Shown: positions 22,176 to 34,787 of the stretch, one piece after another
Position numbering within the stretch: the stretch's first letter is position 1
Layout of the letters: every line of letters begins with the position of its first letter
Assembly (NCBI GenBank): GCA_013400115.1
Contig: VXBP01008599.1
Span: 62,001 to 126,000 of the forward strand
DNA from: Rhinopomastus cyanomelas
Taxonomy: Eukaryota > Chordata > Aves > Bucerotiformes > Rhinopomastidae
Direction of reading: 5' to 3'
Length of the DNA: 64,000 nt
Made by a program: the position numbers and the translations under genes
Notes under the pieces: model-generated
What the model saw: the letters and a program-made list of their open reading frames with translations, nothing else
What the model was told of the DNA's origin: nothing
The model's database searches: none

Positions 22176-23044
22176 TTCCATGTCTTCACTGAGGTAGACA
22201 GGTGAACTTGCAGAGTCCTTCTGTCTAAATGATGGGAGCTAAAAGCCACAGGGGCGTTTTAAGCCCTGTAATCTTTCAGAGCATTCTGACACGCTCCTCA
22301 CCACACCTCACCATCCACCTCACCACAGCTCGCATGGATGTGGCACTGTAGTAACCTCACCGTGATTGTCCCTTCCCAGGGAGATTCCTGGGGTGACACC
22401 TCCCTCCACACACTCAATCCTTAAACATCTCTCTTACTCCTAGACGTGTAGCCTGAAGACATTTAGCTAAGTAGAAATTCCCAAGATTCTCTGCTTCAGA
22501 GACCTCCCCCAGCCAATATTTACCAAGGCCGTACCCTTGGTCTCACCTCAGACTTCACCAGCATCGACTTCACTCTCCCTCCCAGGTCACTGACAGAAGT
22601 ATTAAATCAGAGAATTCCACGTTTGATTTTTAAATCCATGGGTGTCTTCTTCAAGCCCCAACCACTCCATTGTCAGAGAGGAAAAAGCCCACCTTTCCTG
22701 GGTCACCATGCTGCTCTCCTCAGGGACGATGGAAGGTCACTCACAGATCAGTAAATGTATTTTTTGATCCCGTAACTTTTAAAGGGGGGATCAAAAAAAT
22801 CCCCCAGAAGAGGGATTTTCACCCTTTTAAGCAGGGAGAACTGTTACCTGTTTGAGTACAACCAACACACACACCCCTCATCTCCAGCCTGTGGCTCTGT
22901 GTTGGACCAACACAGAAAAACCTGTTGAGTCCACTTGAAAACAGCCAAACTCAAGCAAACTGGGCTCACAAAACTGACATCCCATCTCCTAAACCCAAAG
23001 ACCTCATTGGAGCCCTGCAACAGGTTGGGCACTCACTCTGGGCA
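22176..23044. other. Single-copy intergenic DNA
   Basis: No gene or repeat recognised. Confidence 0.45.
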
Positions 23045-23405
23045 GCTGGAGAAGAGGAGGCTGAGGGGTGACCTCATTAATGTCTGTAAATATGTGAGGG
23101 GTGGGTGTCAGGAGGATGGAGCTGGGCTCTTCTCAGTGTCATCTAGTGATAGGATAACAGGGAATGCCTGTGAGCTGGAACATAGGAGGTTCCATATGAA
23201 TATGAGAAGGATCTTTTTCACAGTGAGGGTGACAGAGCACCAGAACAGGCTGCCCAGGGGGGTTGTGGAGTCTCCTTCTCTGGAGATGATTCAAACCCAC
23301 CTGGACATGTTCCTGTGTGACTGGATCTAGGGGATCCTGTTGTGGTGGGGGGATTGGACTAGATGATCTTTCGAGGTCCCTTCCAATCCCTAAAGCTCTG
23401 TGATC
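23045..23405 (+). mobile_element. CR1 (type A) 3' fragment, open frame to natural stop
   Basis: Joined at CAGCTGGAGAAGAGGAGGCT. The frame reads LEKRRLRGDLINVCKYVRGG, NRLPRGVVESPSLEMIQ and stops after FLCDWI, the natural ORF2 end. The tail is CCCTAAAGCTCTGTGATCAC. The upstream 35 codons of this 131-codon frame are not CR1. Confidence 0.92.
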
Positions 23406-23548
23406 ACACTTTGAGCTTTGGCACAAACTATCAACTTAGAGGCAAGAGCTGCAATAAAGTTTTCTGCTTCAAAACTTCCATTCAGTAAAGATTTATAGAT
23501 GAAAACGATAGGAGAGCCAGTGGAATGTGAATGTTCATTAAAGGCAGA

Positions 23549-23650
23549 TCATAGGATCATAGGGTTGGAAGGGACGTCCAAAGGTCATCTAGTGCAACCC
23601 CCCATCCCCATCAGCCCTTTCAGCACAGCTGCTTGACTCAAGAGTCCTGT
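23549..23650 (-). mobile_element. CR1 3' end, other subfamily
   Basis: Antisense GGATCATAGGGTTGGAAGGG, AAGGTCATCTAGTGCAACCC. Confidence 0.8.
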
Positions 23651-25204
23651 TTCCAGGACACATGGGGATGGGACCGGCCAAAGAAGATCCCAAACCCCTC
23701 ACACACGCCCAGTTTGCACAGATGTAATGAGATCCATATCTAGTTTGTCAACTTTGAAGGCAACGTTACGGCCAATACAAGGAGCTTTCCAAACAGCACT
23801 GTGCAAAGACCTAGCACTGAAGCTCGAACTTCAGCTGCCTAAGTGAGGTGCTACAGAGACCTTTCCATGCAGCTCTGTGCTCCTGCAAACCCACTAGGAG
23901 CTCATCTCCATCACCCAGGTCACCAACAGGGATGGACCCAGCACTGGCCCAGGGGTACACACCTAGTCACTGACCTCCAGCTGGGCTTTGTGATGCTGCT
24001 AGAGATCAAGAAGGGAAATACATTCATTATCAGGGTTGATGAGACAGACAGTCCAGCAGTTCCCACATAAATCCTGCCTAGACTCGGACCCTCAGCAGCC
24101 TGCGCTCATGCATGACCTCCTCCACTTGGGAGGCTCTTCATGGCAGGGAGGACACTTCAATCACGTAGGAGCTTCCTAATTAACGTGGTGTGACACCAAT
24201 AACAGCGCACGGGGCTGGAGCCAGCCCAGGCACCAAAGCAGTGTCATCGTTGCCCTCAGCTCAGGCGATGAAATTCCTTCCACATCAGCTTACAGGCTCC
24301 AAAACGTTCTTTCACCTTCATGTAAATGAAGAATTACAGCTCCTTCCCACAAAAAGAGGGGTTTTTCTCTTTGTCTGAAGCACTGCTGGCAGCCTACAGA
24401 GGTTCTCCTGTTCAGCTTTCCGTCCAAGGCTGTTCGTTCCTCTCTCCCTGCTACTGAAAAGGAAAAAAAACCCCCAAGATATTAAGAGATTTCAATTTTT
24501 CTTAGTATTTAACATGATCAGGCCCCGCGTCTGGCCGGTTTGAAAGATGTTCTCCGCCCGACAGATAAGTCTCGGGTAAATGACTGACCTTTTGAAATAA
24601 TATTTATAATTTTAGAAATGTAAAACTTAACATTCTTTAGTGATCCAATATTAAAATGCATTTAAGTTGATCTATTAAATGCTACGATTCAGACTCCGGG
24701 GGGAAAAAAATGTGCAATAGGAAAACATTAACAACATGTGTGGTTTGGAGAAATTCATTTAGCCGGCAGTTTGCAATGTCATGATGTATTTTAAATAAAA
24801 GAGCTACAGACAAAGGTATTGATTTTAGAGACTTAACTAAATAAACAGTATGTAAATTCTGTCTTTTCCTATAAAATCGGATCAGGACGCAGATATTACA
24901 GTGGCTTTTGCCGCGGGAGCGACAGCTATTGGATTTGGCAGACGCTGGAATTTGGTTAAAGAGTTAAAGACCTTTGATCTTTGGTTTACAATCGGATGAT
25001 GCCCCTGCAAAAGGACAGTAGCGTGGTGGGGCAGACAGTATTTATGAGGCGCAGCTGCGCGCGGGGAGGTGTGATGGCTCGGGGCTACCCTTGACAGGAC
25101 GCGGGCTCTTGGTGCCAGTTGCCGCTGTGATGTCATCTCACGGGATGATAAGGATGAGCAGAGGGACCCCGACCAGGTACCTTTCCTGGTTTTGCTGAGG
25201 ATCT
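23651..25204. other. Single-copy DNA with a strong candidate regulatory block
   Basis: No repeat. Contains the AT-rich block 24470-24905 and a CRE-like TGATGTCA near 25128. No exon recognised. Confidence 0.5.
24470..24905. promoter_or_regulatory. Candidate conserved enhancer block
   Basis: AT-rich, repeat-free sequence with TAAATGACTGACC, AATATTTATAATTTTAG, TTGATTTTAGAGACTTAACT and AACTAAATAAACAG (forkhead-like), broken by a short CpG patch. Texture resembles vertebrate conserved noncoding elements; not measured. Confidence 0.38.
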
Positions 25205-25432
25205 CAGAAATGTGAGAAGGAACTTCTTCACAGTGAGGGTGATGGAGGACTGGAAGGGGCTGCCCAGGGAGGTTGTGAAGTCTCCTTCACTGGAGATGTT
25301 CAAGACCCGCCTGGATGTGTTCCTGTGTGACTTGGTCTAGGTGATCCTGCGGCGTCAGGGGATTGGACTAGATGATCTTTCGAGGTCCCTTCCAATCCCT
25401 AATGATTCTATGATTCTGTGATTCTCTGATCT
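25205..25432 (+). mobile_element. CR1 (type A) 3' end
   Basis: Starts at AATGTGAGAAGGAACTTCTT, includes GACTTGGTCTAGGTGATCCT and ends GATTCTATGATTCTGTGATT. Confidence 0.94.
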
Positions 25433-25566
25433 CCTTTAACTCTGCCTTTTCCAGCCCTGGCTTGAGACATCATTTGGGGGAGGCATCTGCACAGGAGGCA
25501 AATTTGGGGTGAATTAGCCTCTCAGCCAAACTGCTCGATGAACCTTCTTTTATAACCCTTGTGTGT

Positions 25567-25762
25567 TCACAGTGAGGGTGATGGAGCGCTGAAAACAGGC
25601 TGCCCAGGGGGGTTGTGAAGTCTCCTTTGCTGGAGATGTTTAAGACCTGCCTGGATGTACTCCTGTGTGACTTGGTCTAGGGGATCCTGCTGCATCAGGG
25701 GAATTGGACTAGATGATCTTTCGAGGTCCCTTCCAATCCCTAATGTTCCGTGATTCCATCCT
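25567..25762 (+). mobile_element. CR1 (type A) 3' end
   Basis: Starts at TTCACAGTGAGGGTGATGGA and ends CCCTAATGTTCCGTGATTCC. It lies only 130 bases from a similar copy. Confidence 0.93.
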
Positions 25763-25870
25763 TCTGTGTGAGGCAGGCCATGAGCACCCAGGCAAGTCCC
25801 TCCCCTCCCAGAGAGCTGCAGAGTTGCCCAGTTGACACTGGGAAAAGCAGTAACATTGACCATCAGCACC

Positions 25871-25955
25871 CTGCTGCTCTAGCAGTGGGAGGGTTGGACT
25901 AGATGATGTCCAGAGGTCCCCTCCAACACCCACCGCTCTGTGAGTCTGCAATCAC
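25871..25955 (+). mobile_element. CR1 3' end, other subfamily
   Basis: GGGAGGGTTGGACTAGATGA, CCAGAGGTCCCCTCCAACAC and CTCTGTGAGTCTG. Confidence 0.8.
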
Positions 25956-27929
25956 ATCAAAAACAAGGAAGATTCGCCGATAGCCTCTCTAACAAAGGGA
26001 AGATCATTCCCCAAGTTCTTTATTAGTTGATGCTTCTCTCTAATTAACACGTAGAGTAAGCGCTGGGGCTCTAATAAATGTGCGATGAAAGCCAACGCGG
26101 CGCAGGCTGCAGCGCTTAATCCCAGATTACAGACGGGGAACAACAAAACCTGCGATTCAAGCCCAGTTCAGCCGTTCCAGCCCAGCCCACCCTCTCGCAG
26201 GGCTGGACGGGTTTTTTTCCCCTCCTTTGTTATGTCATTCCGCAGACAGATCCCAGGCTGTTCCCTGTCACCCACCGGAGCAAGCGGCTCAGCAGAAAGC
26301 GCTGTTGGACAGCCCTTAATTAGTGCTACTTGGGATAGGCAGGAGGAGCCTGTGTCAGCATCTCACTTCGATCCCAACGCAGTGGGGGAGGTTCTGAGCA
26401 CCCCCAGAAGCCAGGGCGAGCAGGATGTGCTCAGCACCGGCCCCGATGCAGCCCTTGGATGAAGAGGGAGCTCCGGGAACCGGATGGCAATTTGAAATGC
26501 AGTGTCCTTCCTGCTCCCCCCTTTCCAGTAGCGCGATGCGTGCTGCGTGACTGGGGATGCTGGGAGGGTTGTAGGGAATAATGTCCTTTCTGTTCAGCTG
26601 CCGCAAATCCATTCCTTTACATTTTACATCTGAGTCCTCGACGCCGGAGCTCTGCAAAAATGGGACCAGAGATTAAGGATAAACAGATCAATAGCAGAAT
26701 CACTTAAAAACCCAGAATGGGAATCACAAATAATGTCATCTGGCTCTTTGACTACAAAACCCCTTATTTCCTAGCCAGAAAGAAAGAGGGTCCGTGCTCA
26801 AGAGCCAGATCCCAGATGAGAATTAAGAGCATCCTGTAGCCCCCTATGCTAGGCAACCAATCATTAGGAAAAGACCCGGCAGAATCGTGTCCCGGTTGCA
26901 CTGATTTGAGGCTGGAAATTTGCCAGCAGAATTTCCAAAGAGTTTTGTGAAGGTGGCTTGAATTCCACGCTGTAACTTTTATTATTTTAACAATTTTGGT
27001 TTAAATTAGGTGGAAATGTCAGCTCATTGCCTCAATCGAGTTGTCTGGGCACCGTCGTCCCGAGGGCTGTTACCACTCCAGCCTTCGTTGCCAAACAAAC
27101 CGCGGGTTCATTTTGTGGCGATGGGCATCGCCCCCAAACTGGGGGCTGAGAGGGCAGTTCCTGTGGCAGATCTGTCGCTGTTTATGAAAGATTCATAAAC
27201 CCAGTTGGGCGCCTGCTCATGTCTTCATAGTCCACGGGTAAACTTGAGCTGTTTGGGCCACTTCCAGGTTGGAAGGGAAAGCATCTACCGATGCCCAGAG
27301 CCCCGTGGAACCCACACCCAGCCCTTTGTGCATGTGAAACCACGGAAAACACCGAGGTCCACGGGCGCTTCGCAAACACCTCCCGGACCCCCACATCCAA
27401 ACAATTGAAGGTGTGATGAGGGGAGAGAACAAACAGCAAACAAACGGGGGCTTCTCTGGTGTCATCCTTCTCTCTAATGCTCCACCAGCTACGCTCAGCG
27501 TTCAGCCAGTAAACAGGTTGATTGATTGTCTTCCACGTACAAGTAGCAAAAACTGGAGATTCAGCTTGTTCTCGGGCTCCATTTTTCTTTCCCTGCTGCA
27601 CCATTAGAGCTGGGTGCCATCAATTCAAGCAGGTGCAGGATCGGACCCGAAGAATAACTCGCCTGATCTCTCCATTTGGTGCTAGAGGAGATGGAGACGG
27701 GGCTTAAGCCACTGGCTGTCGCTTTTTATCGCGCTACCAACTGCCAGAACACTCTGCTGTTCACCAACCCTCAACGCTACAGGACGCCCCACACATTGGG
27801 GTGGCACCAACCCCCAGCCAGCCCGTCGGGACGGGCGCTGCTGCCACGTTCCCAGCAGCTGCAGAACCATGGTGGCTCTGGAGGCTGGTGGCAGCGCAGG
27901 CTGCTTTATAAGGATGAATGAAGATGAAA

Positions 27930-28170
27930 AGGAAGACAAATAGAAGTGAATGAGGCACTGCTTTATGTGATTCATGATAGCTTGCAGTAAGCCTGTTAGC
28001 CTCCGCCTGGCTCCCTTCTCGGAGAATAATGGATAGTTACGCTGTGTATAGTGACATTGTCAAACCATCAGGAATTGCTGATTATAGTGCTAAATATTGA
28101 TCTCTGCTTCACATGTGTCAAAATTCTTTCTTCCCTTAATTAGAACTTCCCTAAGCACCACACAGGAACA
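27930..28170. promoter_or_regulatory. Candidate conserved enhancer block
   Basis: Repeat-free AT-rich sequence with CAAACCATCAGGAATTGC, GATTATAGTGCTAAATATTG and TTCACATGTGTCAAAA (E-box CACATGTG). It looks constrained by texture only. Confidence 0.33.
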
Positions 28171-30039
28171 AACCGAATATATCAGATCTCCGTGAAAGGG
28201 AGTGTGATACCAGAATATAATTGTGACCTCTTGTCGTCTTCTTCTCTCTGGAGTTTTGAGATGACTCCAGCTGTCTATCCTGCCCTTCCCAGCACATGTG
28301 ATAATCATACTCATTTTTCCCAATCTAAGCATAGGAAGATTTTTTGTTGTTTTTCCAAGGCTGTGCTTTTCATCATTTCCACCCACCGGGGCTGCAGTCA
28401 GATGGCAGGGAAACTTAAAGTGCCAGAAGGTGCCTTTTTCTATTTGTTTGTTTCATGGTCCAGTGCACCAGGCAGTGACCTGTGGCGGGGGTGTCACACA
28501 AGACGCAGGCAGGTTCACCCAATCAAAGGGAGCTTTAAAATTAACACAGATCCCTTCATTTCTTCGTGCGGGATCGGGGAAGGGCAATTTAATGGATGTC
28601 AGAGCCTCCCGATTATCGCCCCAGCTATAAAATATTAACTTTTGTTTATAACCATCACTCCGCATTATTTACATTAAAAGCGTATTTCCTCATCAGCGGA
28701 GCCACGACAATTAGTAACTAATCCTGTATCACTGTTCAATCATCTCCCCTGCTCTTTACAGTGTTTATAATATAAAATAATGAAAGCCCGTGATGTATGG
28801 TTTCAATTTACTCCACAAACTGAGCACTTAAGTCATTTATCTTAGTTTATCTGTAATATACTGGGGCTCGGGGTTTTTTGTGCTTTTTTTGAGGTTTGGT
28901 TTTGTTTGAGCACACGACGCGACGGCGCATTTACCTTTCGTCTGATGCGCTCGATGGAAATCAATACTTCATTAAAAGATTCCCCCCCAAACCGGTGGGA
29001 GCAGGGAGAGGCGTTAACGCTTGAACCATCACTTGAACCGCTAACCCTCGCGCTGTCGCCTTCGCACCGTGCTGGCCGCTGCCCCGGTGTGAGAGCACAG
29101 CAATGGGGACGTGCAGCCCGTGGAGATCAGGAGGCCGAATCAGAGACCACTGACCCGTTCCCGCTGCGAAGCCCCAGAAGTAACGGCCCCCGTATGAAAC
29201 TTGCGGGGAAGTGCTGCAACAAGTGGCCCCACTTCAGCAGCCCCAGCCTGCGGCACAGCGGCCAGAAAATTAGTGGCAAATTTGATTTCCACAGTGGCTC
29301 TATTTTTACCCTCCTGAACGAAGCCATCCATTAGCATCAAGGCTCCGCTCTGTTGTTAATTTGGGATGATCTGTCCCAGCACTGCGACGAGTCAGCAAAG
29401 AGGAGGAGTTTGGGAATGGTGGACCACATCGGCAAGACAACCCCGCGCACGGCGCCATGCCCCGAGTCCATCCCGCCATGGAGAACCAGCCCTGCTTCAC
29501 GATCTACCTGGTCACATAAATTAATGCTTATTAATTGCATGAATTGCTTTAAGCCTCTTTTTCACAGTAAGGAGCGATGAGGATGCGGCTCTACTCTGCG
29601 AATAAAGACGCCGGGATGAGTTCTTGCCGTCCTCATGGCAAACCCACCGCTGTGGGATCCTCCCGTGTTTCACCCTTCCGTGGTCTCAACACAGCAACAT
29701 GGAAACAGCCTGATGAACCGTGTTCAGCAGGCGATTCACTCTCATCGAGGCCCCTTCTGCTTCTAAACCAGCAGAACCATTTGCGTGGGGAGGAGTTAGT
29801 GCTCTCGCCCACCTAAGGACCACTGACCTGTGTTCCCAGAGCTGATGTTCTCCACACAAGGACTAGGAAGGGCCCCTTGGGCTGCTGCCGCCGCTGAGGC
29901 AGAACCGCGCGTGGGGCTTAAGCTTTTAAGAACATTGCACCCGCAGATCTCCAGCCCCCTGGAAGAAAACACAGCGCCCCTTCGTCCGCGGCACACGGTT
30001 GGAGCAATTCAGGGGAGGCAAATAGGATCCGGTCAATAA

Positions 30040-30620
30040 AGAAGCTCCTTGTCTTCCACACTTACATCCTTCTCATGAATCTTAACCGAGGGAAATAATA
30101 ATAAGTGACAGGGAAGGTTTATAGTCCTTTAAATAAGCAAGTGAGCCTCCTAAAGCTGCGCGCAGCGTTCTCCAGATATCAAAAATAATAACTGGTCGTG
30201 CAGCAGTGCAGCATGGAAACACCAGGGTATAAGATATACTGTACTTTAAGCTCTGTTTGATGAATCTGAGCACAGTTCCTGGGGGATAGATTACTTTAAA
30301 CCATGCTCTTTTACTTTCTAATCCTGACTTGATTTGATTTGTACTTTAATACAGCTGCCTGGCAATTCAACAGCAAATAGAGACTATTTATGTAATCATA
30401 TTGTAAGTGGTGGGACAAGGAGAAACTCTCTGGAACCCTTTTGGAAAATAGTTTGTTGTACTTTTTTTTATTTATTGAACAGCAGGGCTTCGGGCTTTTC
30501 AGTGCTCATTATAATTGGTTTTCTGCTTGAACTTTCAAAAACTGTCATGTCAATACTCAAACAGAATTTTTTTGCTTACTGTATGGCTGTGGGCTCTATT
30601 TTCTCGTGTGCTACTTGACA
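30040..30620. promoter_or_regulatory. Candidate conserved AT-rich block
   Basis: Repeat-free and AT-rich with AATAATAATAAGTGAC, TTGATTTGATTTG and CATATTGTAAGTGG. A 94-codon plus frame (30334-30618) is hydrophobic but has no recognisable domain. Confidence 0.3.
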
Positions 30621-30729
30621 AAGTCCCTGTAATATCTCAGAGGCAAGTTCCAGAGTTTGAGCTGCTGTTTAAGAAACTGGGAGGCAGAGTTGTTTTGTCT
30701 TCTCCTGCTGTTCCTGTTCCCCTTCCCAC

Positions 30730-30792
30730 AATATCCTGTGCGACTTGGTCTAGGAGATCCTGCTCTGGCAGGGGTATTGGACTCAATGATCC
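30730..30792 (+). mobile_element. CR1 tail fused to the next CR1
   Basis: CTGTGCGACTTGGTCTAGGA to GGACTCAATGATCCT, joined without spacer to the following copy at shared ATCCT. Confidence 0.82.
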
Positions 30793-31412
30793 TGGCGTGG
30801 ATCAGAAGGGGGGTGGTTAGCAGATCAATAGAGGTTCTTCTCCCCCTCTACTCTGCTCTAGTGAGACCACATCTGGAGTGTTGTGTCCAGTTCTGGGACC
30901 CTCAGTTCAAGAGGGATGTGGAGCTGCTGGAGGGAGTCCAGTGAAGAGCCACAAAGATGATGAAGGAAGTGGAGCACCTCCCTTACGAGGAGAGGCTGAG
31001 AGAGCTGGGTCTCTATAGTTTGGAGAAGAGGAGACCGAGGGGTGACCTCATTAATGTCTATAAACATTTGAAGGGTGGGTGTCAGGAGGATGGAGCCAGG
31101 CTCTGTCATCCAGTGATAAGACAAGAGGCAAGCTGGAACATATGTGGAGGTTCCATATAAATATGAGAATGAGCTTCTTCCCAGTGAGGGTGCCAGAGCA
31201 CTGGAACAGGCTGCCCAGGGAGGTTGTGGAGCTTCCTCCTCTGGAGAAGTTTAAAACCCACCTGGATGTGTTCCTGTGCGACTTGGTCTAGGTGATCCTG
31301 CTGTGGCAGGAGGATTGGACTAGATGATCTTTTGAGGTCCCTTCTGATCCCTAATGATTCTATGATCTTTCGAGGCCCCTTCCAATCCCTGATGTTCTGT
31401 GATTCTGTGATT
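30790..31412 (+). mobile_element. CR1 (type A) ORF2 C-terminal fragment with duplicated tail
   Basis: Starts ATCCTGGCGTGGATCAGAAG (ILAWIRRGVVSRS), then LYSALVRPHLECCVQFWDPQ, EHLPYEERLRELGLYSLEK, HWNRLPREVVELPPLEKF. A frameshift follows the SSDKTRG region. The tail is doubled: TGATCTTTTGAGG and TGATCTTTCGAGGCC each run to a CCCTAATG/CCCTGATG end. Confidence 0.92.
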
Positions 31413-34400
31413 CTCTACTGCCCTTTTAGAGGGATTTATGAGCAACTCGAGGAGGAAGTTGTCAGCCTGCCTCATGCTTAGCGTTAGCTCTGGAAGCGCT
31501 GGCATAGCTATGGTGTGGCTTCTGCTAGTCCACGTGAATATGTGACTCACCGCCCAGTATGGGACTCTGAGGTACAAATATTCCTGGTGCAAATGGGGAT
31601 GGAATTCAGGGTATTGAAGAAAAAGCTGTAGGGCATCAATTACAGACCCTCAGGCTAATTTGGGGTATTTCTTTACACTCCCCTATTTGAAGCCAACACA
31701 CCCCAGTGTTGCCCAGCACCACAGAATGGGGTGAATCCCAGTTGGGAGGGGTTGGCTTGTTCCTGGAGCAGCTCTGCTCCTCAGTGCTGTCTTGGGCCAG
31801 CATCCAGAAACATGGATATTTATATTCTTGGAGGACTTTGCCTTGCCTGAGCATTTGAAGACAGCCTGTACAACTACCAGCAATTCCCTGCGATGGTACA
31901 AACACCAGAGAGTAAAATATATTAGAAGAGGTCGGTGCCTTGTGCTTCAAAGACCTCCCGTTTGTGAGCAGGGGAAAGGCTGCCGCCTGCATTAGATGCC
32001 CTTAACTTCTGCTTACACGGTGCTAAAATGGAATAAAACTGTGATCATTTTAGTGTTAGAACAAATAAAGGAGAATTTCCCTGGCTGCAGCGACTGCTGT
32101 GTTTATTACTTCAAAATGTGGCCAAGCTACTCCTATACATAAAATTAAATTGGAAATGAAATCTCCTCTTCTGCTGATAACTAAGAGAGGGAGGCGAGAG
32201 CCCTTCTCTTAAACCTCAATAACGGCAAAGCTTCATTTCAGACTTTGTATTTTTAGTGTTTAAAGGCAGCTGGGAAGATGCTTTTCATTCCCATCATATC
32301 CCCTCCCAGTGCACCAGGGGCTGCGCTGGAGCTGTAGGAGTTTAAGGGGTCCAGGCTGAGCTTGGCTGAGGAACAGCGAAGGGCAGTGCACAGATGAGCA
32401 GGGCTCTCTGTAATTGAAAATCAGCCTGCTCCAGCAGCATTGCCACTAAATAAATAACTACCCCTAACAACACACCACAGGCAGGAGCTCGCCGTTAGCT
32501 CACACCGACGTGCAAAGGGGGAACAAAATAGCTGGGTCTGGTTTTGATGAACCCGCACAGACGAACGACAACCAGCCGCGCGCTGAGCAGGCTGCGATCT
32601 GAGCGCGCACGGCTGAGAGGAGGAAGGGGGCTGTGAAATATTCCAAGCCCATACGGCTCATTCCGTGGAAATCCAGTGAACGGGAGGGGGAGGAAAGCCT
32701 CCGCGCGGCAGCGAGCGTGGTCTGAAACAATAACACAACACGCGGCGCACATTAACATCCATCCTTTCTGTCAAATATTTAGTCAGCACCGGGTGTGCAA
32801 ACACACGCGACCGCGTGGCTGCGCGCGAACCAGAATCTGACACGCGCTGTCGGACCCTGGAAGTACAAGGTGGTGGGTGGGGGGGTCCTACAGCAAAATT
32901 CATTTAAAATTCATGTTTGAACTCAAAGCAAGCACGGATGGAAACGCTGCTAATAACAGGCTGAATGACACCCTCAGAGCCCTCAAAAATTGAAGGAATT
33001 TTCTATCTTTCTGTGCATTTTCTATCAGAAGGACTCCGGACGGAGAGTTCCCACCACAGAATTTAGATGGGCTCTTTCATTTCCTTATTAACTCATGGGT
33101 TTCTCTCCGCTTCACTCGCGAAGCGCTAACACTGCCGCCCATTCCTCTTCAAAGCCCTGCTCGGCTGGCTAGAAATAAAACTGAACGGGCGGCCGCTCAG
33201 GCTGTGGTTGTCGCGTGGCATTTCCAGGGACAATGGAGGGTCAATAGTTTGGCGGAGCGGAGGCTGCTGGAGGCTTCTCCGCCGCGAGAGACAAGCGCTC
33301 GGGAAAAATCACACGATGTCGCAGTTTGGGTTCCTAAACCTATGCCGGGGCTACTCTTTTAGTCAACTTGGAAATTTATATACTATACACTAACCCTGCC
33401 TTTAATATCGTTGCTCTCTCTCTCTTTCCTCTGGGCATTTATTGCTGTTCTTTCTAGTTCAGTAACCAGTGAGCAGAAGGTTCATTAAAACTAATTGAAT
33501 TGGAAACTTGTCTGCCCTGGGAAACGTTAACTCTTTGTTGTTATCTCGAGGAAATTCCTTTTGTTATTTTCCCCTGAATTATATCTCACTAGGCTTCGGA
33601 GGGGCAAACGGCACCCCAAAACCATCCCCGTCCCACAGCCTAACTCAGCAGCAACTTTGGGCATCCCCCGGACGGTCCAGTGTTCCCCACGGGTGAAGCC
33701 ACGCATGGGGCTCCCACAAAAGCCACCCTGCCCCCTTGGAACTCCCAAAGGCTGCCACAACCCCAGCGCCTGGCAGGCACCGACTCAGCTCCTTCCAAGA
33801 TGGTCAAGCGACCAGCAGAACCCATTTGAATCTGGGCTGTGCTGACGGAGGTGGCGGTGGCACCACGAGCCCTGAGAGGATGCGACGTTAAGGACGACGT
33901 CGCAGGGATTAGCCTGCGGTGAATCTTGTCTCAGCTTCCTCCTTCTCCTCATCCGTGAGCAGTAGTTACCAACGAGAGGAGGAAAGGCTTTGAGGACAGC
34001 GCTCCGTCCAGCTCTTTGTAGCTTGAAAATATCGATGAAATAAAACACTTGATAATAGTCACAGTGGTAGATTTTTGACAGCTTTAAAAATCAATCGAAA
34101 ATAACAGGCAACCCACTGTTGCTAATAAAAGTAAATATTTATGACTGATTTGACTGAGCTTCAATACCAGTCAATCACTTTCTAAAGGATCTTTGCAATT
34201 CATTAACCTCTTTTTACTGGTCTTGTCCCTGTTGGTATTAGCCATTAACAGGGAATAAGGGAGGGGGGCTTGATTTTTCTCTTCTCATCATTCATAGCTT
34301 ATTTGTTCATTCCCTCCATTCCCATACGTTGCTGTTAAATTGATTGTCTGTTTAGTCACATGAATGATAAAGTAGCTCTGCCAGGAGGAATGAAAGCATC

Positions 34401-34787
34401 CATTAATTCCTGAGAAGGGTGGGCTCCTTTGATTCAGCCTCAGCCTCAACCAAAACTACTTCCCGTAGCTTCCTACAACATCAGTAACTAAATTGAGGCC
34501 ATAACGTATTGCTGATAATCAGGGCCATAATTCTCCTCACAAACTTTCCCATGTCAGAAACTTCAGGGGAGATTATGTCTATGAGTATCTGCTAAAGACT
34601 GTCGTTACCGGCTCCCCTGATCCAGACCATGACGCAGCAGGAAGGGGGACAGCGGTCTTCGTCCCAGCGTTTCATGAGGATTTCTACAGGTGACGTTTGC
34701 CTGCCACGCTGCAAGATGGATGTGCCCAGCTGTGCACGCCTCTGGGTGCACCCAACCCCAAGTTCAGCACACCAACCCACAGAGTCT
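31413..34787. other. Long CR1-free region with candidate regulatory blocks
   Basis: About 3.4 kb without recognised repeats. AT-rich blocks at 32030-32260 and 33990-34580 alternate with a CpG/GCGC-rich patch at 32500-32860. A short (TC)n tract lies at 33413-33425. Overlapping open frames at 33500-33850 and 32495-32900 carry no domain. Confidence 0.5.
33990..34580. promoter_or_regulatory. Candidate conserved enhancer block
   Basis: AT-rich single-copy DNA dense in homeodomain-type cores (TTGACAGCTTT, CATTAATTCC, AAATTGATTG) and CAATCAAT-like PBX/MEIS sites, free of repeats, in the desert next to a developmental regulator. Conservation is inferred from texture, not measured. Confidence 0.35.

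Larger units (their letters stand above)
25956..30729. other. Longest CR1-free region in the window
   Basis: About 4.8 kb of single-copy DNA. AT-rich blocks at 27930-28170, 28590-28870 and 30040-30620 alternate with CG-rich stretches. Open frames such as 28192-28638 and 28906-29334 show no domains and overlap antisense frames. No exon is recognised. Confidence 0.5.
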
